From Maribacter ulvicola (GTDB lineage Bacteria; Bacteroidota; Bacteroidia; Flavobacteriales; Flavobacteriaceae): a DNA stretch of 64,000 nucleotides. Position 1 is the stretch's first letter. Every line of letters begins with the position of its first letter. The DNA lies in contig NZ_FTMA01000003.1 of the NCBI RefSeq assembly GCF_900155985.1, positions 283,778 to 347,777 on the forward strand, given 5' to 3'. A program made the translations under genes and the position numbers. The notes below the pieces were generated by a model. It was given only the letters and a program-made list of their open reading frames with translations. It was not told the origin of the DNA and did no database searches. Positions 34,832-44,184 of this stretch are shown here, piece by piece.

Positions 34832-36535
34832 TTGAAAAAGATTTATTCCGTTGTTTTATTATTCTTTACGTGCACAATTTTGGGATACACCCAACAGCCA
34901 GCTGCTGAAGAAGAACCCAAACAAATTAATATTGTCTATGGTGCCAACTTTACAAAAAACGAAGCCAAATATCCAGGCGCATCAATTTTTAGTAAAGATA
35001 CCCGTCAAGTACAATTTGAACATCAAGGAGCAGACCTTTGGTGCGATGTTGCTATTTATTACCAATTAGAAAATAGATTAGAAGCTATTGGAAATGTCAT
35101 TTTAAAACAGGGCGATTCTGTTGAAATGACCAGTAAAAAAATCAACTACTTAGGAGATATAAAACTAGCAAAAGCATGGGGGAATGTGGTGCTAACAAAT
35201 TCTGACATGACCTTAAGAACCGACACCTTACGTTTAGATCGCGAAAAACAAGAGGCATATTATCAAGACAACGGTACTGTTATTGATTCTACAAATACGT
35301 TAACAAGTAAGATCGGCAAGTATTTTATGGAACTTAAAAAATATCAGTTCCTAGATAGTGTACATATCAAAAACCCTAAATACACGGTAGACTCTGAGCA
35401 ACTAGACTACTATCAAACATCTAAAAATGCCTACATGTACGGCCCATCTACCATTAACGGAGAAACATATAAAATTTATTGTGAAAGAGGGTTTTATGAT
35501 ACCAAGGTAGAAACCGGTTACGGCATTAAAAACACCCGTATTGATTATAACAACCGTATTATTGAAGGTGACAGTGTATATTTCAATAAAAATCAAGAAT
35601 TTGCTTCGGCAACCAATAATATAACCGTTACAGATACTATTAACAATGGTATTATTAGGGCGCACTATGCCGAAGTATATAAGGCAAAAGATTCGGTTTT
35701 TGCCACAAGAAGGGCTGTTTCTATTTCTGTTCAAGAAAGAGATTCTCTTTATGTTCATGGAGATACCTTAATGGTCACCGGTAAACCAGAAGAAAGAGTG
35801 CTACGTGCTTTTAGAAATGCCAAATTCTATAAAACAGATTTAAGCGGTAAATGTGATAGCATCCATTCAGAACAAAAAACAGGTATCACGCAGTTGATCA
35901 AGAATCCCATAATTTGGAACGGTGCCAACCAAATGACCGGAGATAGCATTCACCTAAAATCAAACTTAAAAACTGAAAAACTAGACTCCCTAAAAGTATT
36001 GAACAATGCCTTTATTATTTCATTGGATAGTGTTAGCATGACCGGGTACAACCAAGCAAAAGGGATAAACCTTTACGGACAGTTTATTGAAAACGAATTA
36101 AAAATTATAGATTTAGTACAGAACACAGAAGTTGTTTACTACATGTATAACGATGATGATGAACTTATTGGAATAGATAAAACCGTTTGTAGTACTATTA
36201 GAATTACAATGGCGGATAATGATATAGAAGACCTTACATTTTACACAGATCCTGACGGAGATATTTTTCCTGAAAAAGAATTACCTAAAAATAGTAGAAT
36301 ATTAAAGGGCTTTGTATGGCGTGGCGATGAACGTATTCTAACCAAAGATGATATCTTCGATGAAGATGATAATAACTTAAAACTTGTTGTCATTAACGGA
36401 ATTGACAACCCTATAGATATTGATGCCGAAGAGCAACAAAGAAGCAAAAACGAATCTGACCCGGTCAATAATATACCTACACAAGATAAAGCCACGGATC
36501 CTAAAAAATCTATAAAACCTAAAAAGGTGAAATAG
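34832..36535 (+). CDS. OstA/LptA-like exported protein
   Basis: A 567-aa exported protein with a TTG start, chosen because the signal peptide (about 1-20, ending LGYTQ) begins there and no in-frame ATG precedes it. The body is a run of OstA-type beta-jellyroll repeats: AIGNVILKQGDSVEMTSKKI, LAKAWGNVVLTNSDMTLRTD, AYMYGPSTINGE and IDYNNRIIEGDSVY. This is the fold of LptA, LptC and the LptD N-terminus, which carry lipopolysaccharide across the periplasm. A beta-barrel domain is absent and the C-terminus is charged and low in complexity. It is probably a periplasmic LPS-transport factor. Confidence 0.8.
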   Translation: MKKIYSVVLLFFTCTILGYTQQPAAEEEPKQINIVYGANFTKNEAKYPGASIFSKDTRQVQFEHQGADLWCDVAIYYQLENRLEAIGNVILKQGDSVEMTSKKINYLGDIKLAKAWGNVVLTNSDMTLRTDTLRLDREKQEAYYQDNGTVIDSTNTLTSKIGKYFMELKKYQFLDSVHIKNPKYTVDSEQLDYYQTSKNAYMYGPSTINGETYKIYCERGFYDTKVETGYGIKNTRIDYNNRIIEGDSVYFNKNQEFASATNNITVTDTINNGIIRAHYAEVYKAKDSVFATRRAVSISVQERDSLYVHGDTLMVTGKPEERVLRAFRNAKFYKTDLSGKCDSIHSEQKTGITQLIKNPIIWNGANQMTGDSIHLKSNLKTEKLDSLKVLNNAFIISLDSVSMTGYNQAKGINLYGQFIENELKIIDLVQNTEVVYYMYNDDDELIGIDKTVCSTIRITMADNDIEDLTFYTDPDGDIFPEKELPKNSRILKGFVWRGDERILTKDDIFDEDDNNLKLVVINGIDNPIDIDAEEQQRSKNESDPVNNIPTQDKATDPKKSIKPKKVK

Positions 36536-36544
36536 CTATTTCAC

Positions 36545-37720
36545 ATGAACAAAGATTTTCTAAAATATCAAGCACAAACTTCCCCCTACCCTTTAGGTAT
36601 GGAAGTTTCTCATGCCAGCGGCAGTTATATTTATGACACTAGCGGTAATGCTCATTTAGATTTTGTTGCAGGTGTATCTGCATGCACACTTGGTCATTGT
36701 CACCCAGATGTGGTAGCGGCAATAAAAAATCAGGTAGAGAAATATATGCATGTTATGGTGTATGGCGAATATGCGCAATCTCCAGCAACTATTTACACCA
36801 AATTACTTGCTGATAATTTACCTAAACCCTTAGAAGTTACCTATTTGGTTAATTCTGGTACCGAAGCTATAGAAGGCGCTTTGAAATTGGCACGTAGATT
36901 CACCGGTCGTTCAGAAATTATTGCGGCTAAATCTGCCTATCATGGTAATACCATGGGCAGTTTAAGCCTAATGGATTTTGAAGAACGTAAAAGTGTTTTT
37001 AGACCATTGTTACCAGATATTTATCATATTCGTTTCAATAACGAAAAAGATTTAGAGAAGATAACCCATAAAACTGCTTGTGTCATTTTAGAGACCATAC
37101 AAGGCGGTGCCGGTTTTATACTGCCAACAAATGACTATTTAAAGAAAGTAAAAGCACGATGTACAGCAATGGGAGCGCTTTTAATACTTGATGAAATACA
37201 GCCAGGCTTTGGAAGAACAGGAAAACTATTTGCGTTTGAACATTATAATTGCATCCCTGATATTTTGGTAATTGGTAAAGGCATGGCATCTGGTTTACCC
37301 GTTGGTGCTTTTACGGCTAGCAAAGAAATTATGGATACGTTAAGTGAGAATCCTAAAATGGGTCATATTACTACTTTTGGTGGTAATCCGGTAATTGCGG
37401 CATCTAGTCTGGCAACATTAAATGCGCTGTTGAATTCGACTATAATTACCGATACTCTAAAGAAAGAAACACTTTTTAAATCGCTATTAAAACATCCGAA
37501 GATAAAAGAAATTAGAGGTAAGGGATTAATGCTTGCCTTGATCATGGATTCCCCCGAAACAGCTAATGAATTAGTTTTAAGAGCCAAAGAAAAAAATCTT
37601 ATTTTATTCTGGCTTTTATTTGAAAATAGAGCGGTAAGAGTCTCTCCACCATTAACTATTTCGGAAAAAGAAATTAAAGACGGATGCGCTATAATTTTAG
37701 CCCTTCTTAACACTATGTAA
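36545..37720 (+). CDS. Class III PLP-dependent aminotransferase
   Basis: A 391-aa cytoplasmic aminotransferase of the acetylornithine/4-aminobutyrate class. It shows LDFVAGVSACTLGHCHPDVV, YLVNSGTEAIEGALKLARR, SAYHGNTMGSLSL, LETIQGGAGF, ILDEIQPGFGRTGK and the PLP lysine in VIGKGMASGLPVGAF. This is a separate protein from the ornithine aminotransferase at 56306. The substrate cannot be assigned from motifs. It lies 9 nt after the OstA-like gene, which is a common arrangement in Flavobacteria but gives no functional clue. Confidence 0.87.
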   Translation: MNKDFLKYQAQTSPYPLGMEVSHASGSYIYDTSGNAHLDFVAGVSACTLGHCHPDVVAAIKNQVEKYMHVMVYGEYAQSPATIYTKLLADNLPKPLEVTYLVNSGTEAIEGALKLARRFTGRSEIIAAKSAYHGNTMGSLSLMDFEERKSVFRPLLPDIYHIRFNNEKDLEKITHKTACVILETIQGGAGFILPTNDYLKKVKARCTAMGALLILDEIQPGFGRTGKLFAFEHYNCIPDILVIGKGMASGLPVGAFTASKEIMDTLSENPKMGHITTFGGNPVIAASSLATLNALLNSTIITDTLKKETLFKSLLKHPKIKEIRGKGLMLALIMDSPETANELVLRAKEKNLILFWLLFENRAVRVSPPLTISEKEIKDGCAIILALLNTM

Positions 37721-37824
37721 ATCAACGTTGTTAACTAATTTGTTAATAATATCGATTGATAACATAGCTGAAACCCCATACAAACGCTTACTTTTAAAAT
37801 ATCTTGTAAAACCAAAAAGTTCCT

Positions 37825-39228
37825 ATGGCGTTAGAATCTAGCGAGAGACCGGACAAGCCAATAACAAAATTCGAGTCAATGTTAAAGACAGATGATGTCT
37901 ATTTCTTTGATGCCGAGGATTTTGAAGATATTGTGCACCACTACCTAAATCATGGGAAGATTTCTTTGGCTAAAAAAGGGATTAAAATTGGTTTACAGCA
38001 GCACCCAGCTTCTACAGAATTAAAATTACTTCAAGTAGAAGTCATGGTTTTTGAAAACCAAATGGACAAAGCTGAAGCCCTTTTAGATGATTTACAACGG
38101 TTAGACAATCGTAATGACGAAATTTACATTCAACGTGCCAATATTTATTCAAAAAGAGATGACCACGAGGGTGCAATTGCATTGCTACAACAAGCATTAG
38201 GTTTTACCAATAATAGTTTTGACATTTATAGCCTTTTGGGCATGGAGTATCTGTTTTTGGACAACTTCAATAGCGCTAAAGAGAGCTTTATGAAATGTGT
38301 GGAGTTCGATGAACAAGATTATTCGTCGCTTTACAATGTAGTATATTGCTTTGAGTTTCTAGAGGATTATGATGGCGCAATTATTTACCTTAATAGTTAT
38401 TTAGAAAAGAATCCGTACTGCGAAGTAGCATGGCATCAATTGGGTAAACAGTATTATCATAAAGAAATGTATACCGAAGCACTGACCGCTTTTGATTTTG
38501 CCGTCATTTCTGATGACACCTTTATAGGTGCTTATTTTGAAAAAGGAAAAGTTCTTGAAAAACTAGGTCGCTATAAAGAGGCCATTGAAAATTACGAGAC
38601 AACCATATCTATTGAAGACCCAACGTCTCATGCGTTTTTAAGAATAGGAAAATGCTATGAAAAGCTGAAGGATACTGATATGGCCAAATACTATTTTTAC
38701 CAAACCGTTCACGAAGATCCACTTTTAGACAAAGGTTGGCTGGCCATTACAAATCTATATTACAATAGCAGGGATTATGAAAAGGCAGTATTCTATATTA
38801 ACAAAGCCTTGAATATAGATGGTGAGAATCCGCAATATTGGAAAAAGTGTGCACACATTCACATGGCCTTAAAGAATTACGACCAAGCAGATTTCGCCTT
38901 TAAACAAGCAGTAGACTTAGGTAATTTTGAATTGGATACTTGGCTAGATTGGGCAGAAGTTGTTCACATAAACGGAGAAGAAGTGGCAGCGGCCGCCATT
39001 TTAGCGCAAGGAAGAGAATTTTACCCTGAAAATTTAAAACTATTGTATAGGTCTGTAGGCTATTTGCTTCTTGCTGAAGATGCCATTAATGCCCGTATTA
39101 TGTTAATGGATGCACTAAAAATTGACAAAAAGCAGAAAAAACTACACTTGTTCATTGAAAATTTTCCTGAATACGGCAAATCTGAATGGACCCAAGAAAT
39201 TGTAAGAAAATACAATAAAACCTCATAG
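37825..39228 (+). CDS. Tetratricopeptide repeat protein
   Basis: A 467-aa soluble protein made almost entirely of TPR units. Examples are AEALLDDLQRLDNRNDEIY, GAIALLQQALGFTNNSFDIY, AWHQLGKQYYHKEMYTEALTAF-type and AYFEKGKVLEKLGRYKEAIENY-type helices. There is no signal peptide or membrane span. The first 45 residues (ESSERPDKPITKFESMLK) lack repeats. It is a scaffold for protein contacts, but the partner is unknown. It is followed 18 nt later by the first DUF368 gene and seems to lead the TPR-DUF368-DUF368-aroE unit. Confidence 0.85.
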   Translation: MALESSERPDKPITKFESMLKTDDVYFFDAEDFEDIVHHYLNHGKISLAKKGIKIGLQQHPASTELKLLQVEVMVFENQMDKAEALLDDLQRLDNRNDEIYIQRANIYSKRDDHEGAIALLQQALGFTNNSFDIYSLLGMEYLFLDNFNSAKESFMKCVEFDEQDYSSLYNVVYCFEFLEDYDGAIIYLNSYLEKNPYCEVAWHQLGKQYYHKEMYTEALTAFDFAVISDDTFIGAYFEKGKVLEKLGRYKEAIENYETTISIEDPTSHAFLRIGKCYEKLKDTDMAKYYFYQTVHEDPLLDKGWLAITNLYYNSRDYEKAVFYINKALNIDGENPQYWKKCAHIHMALKNYDQADFAFKQAVDLGNFELDTWLDWAEVVHINGEEVAAAAILAQGREFYPENLKLLYRSVGYLLLAEDAINARIMLMDALKIDKKQKKLHLFIENFPEYGKSEWTQEIVRKYNKTS

Positions 39229-39245
39229 AATAGGTTCTACACTTC

Positions 39246-40160
39246 ATGGACAACAGAAAACTTAAAGATTATACGTACATATCTCTAAAAGGTATGGCAA
39301 TGGGTATTGCAGAATTGGTTCCAGGAGTATCTGGAGGTACAATAGCTTTTGTAACAGGTATATACGAAGAATTCATCACCTCTATAAACAACGTTAACCT
39401 AACGACCTTAAAAGTTTTAAAGGAGGAAGGCTTTAAAAAGTTTTGGGAGAAATTGAACGGTAACTTTCTTCTGGCCCTGGTCATTGGTATGATGATCAGT
39501 ATTTTCTCATTATCCAAAATTATTGCTTGGTTATTAGAAGAACACCCTATTATAACATGGTCATTCTTTTTTGGTTTAGTATTCGCAAGCGTCATATTCG
39601 TAGCAAAATCCATTAAACGATGGAATATTCTGGCTATTTTATTATTTATAGCTGGTACAGCTAGTGCCTTTTACATCTCTACCCTACCTCCTTCTACTAG
39701 TTCAGGAAGTTTGCCTTTTATATTTCTGTCTGGCGCCATAGCCATTTGCGCCATGGTATTACCAGGTATTTCTGGATCTTTTATATTAGTTCTATTGGGC
39801 TCTTATAAAACTGTATTAGAAGCCGTAAATGAAAAAGACTTTGGCATAATTGTCACTTTTGCATTTGGTGCCGCTTTTGGTATTTTAAGCTTTGCCAGGG
39901 TTTTAAAATGGATGTTCACCAATTATAAAGACGCCACCTTAGCCGTTTTAACAGGATTCATCTTGGGTTCTTTGAACAAAATATGGCCTTGGAAGAATAT
40001 TATAGAAGTTATTCAGATAGGTAAAAAAGAAATTATAATAGACGAAAATATTTCTCCTTTTTCTTTTCAGGGAGACAATCAATTAATCTATGCTATTGTT
40101 GCTGCTGTAATAGGTTTTTCTCTTATTTTTATATTGGAAAAATCTGCCTCTAAGCAGTAA
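39246..40160 (+). CDS. DUF368 family membrane protein (PopT-like), copy 1
   Basis: A 304-aa integral membrane protein with about eight to nine hydrophobic segments. The DUF368 signature MGIAELVPGVSGGTIAFVTGIYEE is at about residues 19-42, and a second copy of the motif type, MVLPGISGSFILVLLGSY, near 170. DUF368 proteins have recently been linked to recycling of undecaprenyl phosphate across the membrane (PopT). That role is known for some members only. It is immediately followed by a second, diverged copy. Confidence 0.87.
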   Translation: MDNRKLKDYTYISLKGMAMGIAELVPGVSGGTIAFVTGIYEEFITSINNVNLTTLKVLKEEGFKKFWEKLNGNFLLALVIGMMISIFSLSKIIAWLLEEHPIITWSFFFGLVFASVIFVAKSIKRWNILAILLFIAGTASAFYISTLPPSTSSGSLPFIFLSGAIAICAMVLPGISGSFILVLLGSYKTVLEAVNEKDFGIIVTFAFGAAFGILSFARVLKWMFTNYKDATLAVLTGFILGSLNKIWPWKNIIEVIQIGKKEIIIDENISPFSFQGDNQLIYAIVAAVIGFSLIFILEKSASKQ

Positions 40161-40173
40161 CGCTAAAACCTAC

Positions 40174-41193
40174 ATGAACGAAACCCGATCCTTTACTGAT
40201 AAATTTTTCTTGATCGTTAAAGGACTTTGTATGGGTGCTGCCAATAAAGTACCCGGTGTATCTGGTGGCATAGTCGCTTTTGTTGGTGGTTTTTACGAAG
40301 AATTCATTTATTCATTACAAAAAGTAAATACAAAAGCTTTCAAACTGCTTATTAGTGGTAGGTTTAAAAGTTTCTATAGGTATATTAACGGTACTTTTTT
40401 AACACTCCTCATCTTTGGTATGCTTGTAAGCTATTTTAGCATATCAAAAATATTGGATTATTTTTTGGTATCTCATGAACTTTACGTTTGGGCTGCTTTT
40501 TTTGGTATGATCCTAGGTTCTATATATTATATAGGTAAAGATTTCGATTATTGGAAAAAGAAAACATTTACTGCTGCACTAATAGGTTTATGTGTTGGCG
40601 TTGCCATCAGTTTCCTTAGTCCTGCAAAAGAAAATGATAATTTACTATTTATTTTTCTATGCGGTATGATCAGTGTATCTGGCATGACATTACCCGGACT
40701 ATCTGGTTCTTTCATATTAATTTTACTAGGTAATTATGTACTTCTATTGGTAGATTCTGTCAACGCATTATATGATACTTTCTCAGAATTACTAGTAGGC
40801 GATTTTAGTTTTACCTCTAATGCGGATCGCCTGCATACGTTACAAATTTTAGCGGTATTCACCTTAGGTTCCGCTACAGGTTTAGTAACACTCTCCCATG
40901 TATTGACCTATGTCCTAAAACATTACAAACATGTAACAACTGCTACTATTTTAGGTTTCATTACCGGATCATTGGGAGTAGTTTGGCCATGGAAAAGGAC
41001 CATTTTTAAAACCGGAGTTAATGGAGAAGATATTTTAGATTCTAATGGAAAACGTATAATAATGAATTATGAAAGATTTCTACCAGATTTGACCACCGTA
41101 GAAAATTGGACAGCTATTTTCTTTATTATCGTTGGTATTAGTATTTTGCTACTTTTAGATTGGTATGGAAAAAACAGAAAAACAGAAAGCTAA
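40174..41193 (+). CDS. DUF368 family membrane protein (PopT-like), copy 2
   Basis: A 339-aa paralogue of the preceding protein, with the same signatures MGAANKVPGVSGGIVAFVGGFYEE and MTLPGLSGSFILILLGNYV and about eight membrane spans. It differs by an extra insertion near the C-terminus (KTGVNGEDILDSNGKRII). The two copies are clearly diverged, so the duplication looks old. Its end overlaps the aroE start by 29 nt, so aroE is translated from within this coding sequence. Confidence 0.87.
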   Translation: MNETRSFTDKFFLIVKGLCMGAANKVPGVSGGIVAFVGGFYEEFIYSLQKVNTKAFKLLISGRFKSFYRYINGTFLTLLIFGMLVSYFSISKILDYFLVSHELYVWAAFFGMILGSIYYIGKDFDYWKKKTFTAALIGLCVGVAISFLSPAKENDNLLFIFLCGMISVSGMTLPGLSGSFILILLGNYVLLLVDSVNALYDTFSELLVGDFSFTSNADRLHTLQILAVFTLGSATGLVTLSHVLTYVLKHYKHVTTATILGFITGSLGVVWPWKRTIFKTGVNGEDILDSNGKRIIMNYERFLPDLTTVENWTAIFFIIVGISILLLLDWYGKNRKTES

Positions 41194-41917
41194 TTACGGC
41201 TTAATAGGAAAAGACATTTCTTATTCATTTTCAAGAGGATATTTTAAAAAGAAATTCGAAGTTATGGCATTGGATTATTGCCATTATCAAAACTTCGATT
41301 TACAGTCTATTTCAGAATTTCCAACCATTTTTGAAAACACCGAAAATGTAATGGGCTTGAACATTACTATACCTTACAAGGAAGAGGTAATGGCATTTTT
41401 AGATGATTTGGATTTGGCTGCAAAAAAAATAGGAGCCGTGAACACCATAAAATTCACAGATAATGGTTTAGTAGGTTTCAATACCGATGCCTACGGATTT
41501 GAGAAATCTATAGAACCCTATTTAAAAGAACATCATAAAAAAGCATTAATTTTAGGTACGGGAGGAGCATCTAAAGCAATCGCATTTGTATTGGATGAAT
41601 TAGGAATTAATTTTTCTTTTGTTTCTAGAAGCGGTAAAAATAATGGGTACACCTACAATGAGTTAACTGATGGCATTATTGCTGAGCACACCTTAATCAT
41701 TAATTGTTCACCAGTGGGCACCTTCCCTAATATTAAAGAAAAACCTGCAATACCCTATTCAAAAATTGGAACAGAACATCTACTTTTTGATCTAATCTAT
41801 AATCCTGAAGAAACTGCTTTTCTAGCTGCGGGTAAGGCTAACGGTGCAGCGGTTTGTAACGGACATAGAATGTTAGAATTTCAAGCCGAAAAAGCATGGG
41901 AAATCTGGAACCGCTAG
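41165..41917 (+). CDS. aroE: Shikimate dehydrogenase
   Basis: AroE reduces 3-dehydroshikimate with NADPH in the chorismate pathway. Visible motifs are GLIGKDISYSFS (substrate serines), LNITIPYKEEV with the catalytic Lys, GAVNTI, GFNTDAYGF with the catalytic Asp, the Rossmann loop LGTGGASKAI, and NCSPVGTFPN. The C-terminal FQAEKAWEIW helix is complete. At 250 aa it is on the short side for the family. The start lies inside the end of the second DUF368 gene. Confidence 0.95.
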   Translation: MEKTEKQKANYGLIGKDISYSFSRGYFKKKFEVMALDYCHYQNFDLQSISEFPTIFENTENVMGLNITIPYKEEVMAFLDDLDLAAKKIGAVNTIKFTDNGLVGFNTDAYGFEKSIEPYLKEHHKKALILGTGGASKAIAFVLDELGINFSFVSRSGKNNGYTYNELTDGIIAEHTLIINCSPVGTFPNIKEKPAIPYSKIGTEHLLFDLIYNPEETAFLAAGKANGAAVCNGHRMLEFQAEKAWEIWNR

Positions 41918-42065
41918 TTCTTCATCTACATACTTATCATTTAAATAGACGGTGTAAATTATAGGTATACGCTAGAATATTCTTAAGTCATTTAACTAAA
42001 AAGAACAATCAATTCTTTGCTAGTCGTAGGGTTGTTACTATCTTGTAAGCATATAATTTAGGATT

Positions 42066-44084
42066 ATGTCTGAGGATAAAGAACAACAATTACCAGAGAA
42101 TTCAATTGAGGAAAAAACTACCATCGCAACTACTGAAAACAAAGTAGAAAAAACGGTTAATCCTACAGAAGAATCAACAACATTACAAACAGAACCTGCA
42201 ACTGAATCTAATGAAGATACAGCCAGTGCCGATGTAATGAATGAAATTGACGATTCTAACGCAGAAGATGCAGAAGATACCCATACCGAAAAAAGGCATG
42301 AGATACCTATGCCAGATTATCATGAGATGAGCATGGAAAATTTGGTAGGAGAATTACAACGTTTGGTAAAGAATGAAAAGGTCCAAGCCATTAGAAAGCA
42401 TGTGGATACCATCAAAGACGAGTTCAATCAAAAATTTGATCAATTCTTAGAGGAGAAAAAAGAAGAATTCATTTCAACCGGTGGCAATGAAATTGATTTT
42501 AGATATAATTCTATAGATAAACAACAGTTTAACGAAGTTTACTCAGAGTACAGGGATAAACGTAATCAACATTACAAAAGTCTAGAAAAAAGCCATAAAG
42601 AAAATCTTGCTTATAGATTAGATTTAATTGAACAATTAAAAGCCTTGGTCAATGTAGAAGAAGATATTAATACAACCTACAACAACTTTAAGGATATACA
42701 GGCTAAATGGCGCCATGCAGGCCCAATACCTCGTGCAGACTATAACAATGTTTGGAAAACCTATCACCATCATATTGAAATTTTTTATGATTTTCTTAAT
42801 ATCAATAGAGATTTAAGAGACTTAGATTTTAAGCATAATTTAGAAGAAAAAGGCAAAATAGTTGCTAGAGCCGAAGAACTTTCTAAAGAACCAGATTTAA
42901 ATAGGGCATTTAGGGAACTACAAGTGCTACACAAAATCTGGAAAGAAGATTTAGGTCCGGTAGGCAAAGACCACAGAGAAGAAATTTGGGATAGATTTAG
43001 AGCTGCTACCAAAATTATACATGAAAGAAGACAGGACTATTTTAAAAATCTTGATAAAATAAAAGAAGAAAATTTAGAACGTAAAAATGTTATCATAGCT
43101 GAAATACATATGCTTAGCGAAAATATTTCTAGCAATCATGGTACATTACAACAACAGATTAAAAAATTAGAAGAGCTAAGAGATTCTTTTTTCAAAGCAG
43201 GTCAAGTACCACAAAAAGTAAATTCTAAGACTTGGAACAGTTTTAAGTCCGCCGTTCGTTCGTTCAATCAGAATAAAAATGCTTTTTACAAGAATCTTAA
43301 AAAAGAACAACAAGAGAATTTAGATAAGAAAAGGGCTTTATTAGAAATTGCAGTATCATTAAAGGATAGTGATGATTTTGACACCACAACTTCAGAAATG
43401 AAGCGCATACAAGGTCAGTGGAAAAAAATTGGTCATGTACCAAGAAAGTACTCTGATAAACTATGGAAGGAGTTCAAAACAGCATGTAATCACTATTTCG
43501 ACCGCCTAAATGCGCTTAAAAATGATGCCTTTAAAGAAGAAGAGGCTAATTTTAAACTTAAGGATGAATGTATTGACCGTCTTAAATCATTTGAATTAAG
43601 TGGTGATAAAACCAAGGATTTAGAAACCATCAATAAGTTTTCTGAAGAGTGGAAAACGTATGGAAGAGTTCCTTTTAAGAAGAAAAACATCAATCAGAAA
43701 TTCGATAAAATTATCGATGCTTTATATCAAAAGTGTGGTGTTAGCAAGCAAGAGTCAGAGTTGTTGAAATATGGAAATAAAATTCAGCAATTAAGTGATA
43801 ACGATAATCAAGAACGTGCTATACAAAATGAACGTGCCTTTATCAGAAAGAAAATTGATGAAAGTAAAGATGAGATTAGGCAATTAGAAAACAATCTACA
43901 ATTCTTCTCCAATGCTTCTGAAAGCAATCCGCTGGTGCAAGATGTAATTAAAAGAGTAAACCAACACAAAGAATCCTTAGCTGCTTGGAAAGCTAAATTA
44001 AAGAAGTTAAATATCTTAAAAAACAACTTAACCAAAGAAGAGGATGAAGCTGAAGAAACAGCAGATTCTAAAACTGAAGAATAG
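42066..44084 (+). CDS. DUF349 protein
   Basis: A 672-aa soluble protein. The first 80 residues are an acidic, Thr/Glu-rich disordered tail. The rest is a run of DUF349 units, each with W-x3-G-x-(I/V)-P: AKWRHAGPIPRADYN, LGPVGKDHREEIWDRFRAA, AGQVPQKVNSKTWNSFKSA, WKKIGHVPRKYSDKLWKEF and WKTYGRVPF. Long helices between them suggest a coiled, extended shape. No catalytic motif is seen and the function is unknown. It lies about 150 nt after aroE in a conserved order. Confidence 0.88.
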   Translation: MSEDKEQQLPENSIEEKTTIATTENKVEKTVNPTEESTTLQTEPATESNEDTASADVMNEIDDSNAEDAEDTHTEKRHEIPMPDYHEMSMENLVGELQRLVKNEKVQAIRKHVDTIKDEFNQKFDQFLEEKKEEFISTGGNEIDFRYNSIDKQQFNEVYSEYRDKRNQHYKSLEKSHKENLAYRLDLIEQLKALVNVEEDINTTYNNFKDIQAKWRHAGPIPRADYNNVWKTYHHHIEIFYDFLNINRDLRDLDFKHNLEEKGKIVARAEELSKEPDLNRAFRELQVLHKIWKEDLGPVGKDHREEIWDRFRAATKIIHERRQDYFKNLDKIKEENLERKNVIIAEIHMLSENISSNHGTLQQQIKKLEELRDSFFKAGQVPQKVNSKTWNSFKSAVRSFNQNKNAFYKNLKKEQQENLDKKRALLEIAVSLKDSDDFDTTTSEMKRIQGQWKKIGHVPRKYSDKLWKEFKTACNHYFDRLNALKNDAFKEEEANFKLKDECIDRLKSFELSGDKTKDLETINKFSEEWKTYGRVPFKKKNINQKFDKIIDALYQKCGVSKQESELLKYGNKIQQLSDNDNQERAIQNERAFIRKKIDESKDEIRQLENNLQFFSNASESNPLVQDVIKRVNQHKESLAAWKAKLKKLNILKNNLTKEEDEAEETADSKTEE

Positions 44085-44184
44085 CTATAACTTAATTAAG
44101 GAAAACATATAAGATTTCCATAAATTGAACGTTATTACTGTAAGAAAATACTTACTATTAAAACTAAGTAGTTAGCTACCTAAA

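Noticed and set aside
37363..37725. Open frame of 120 codons on the minus strand
   Set aside because: It is antisense to the C-terminal part of the class III aminotransferase and shows no domain.
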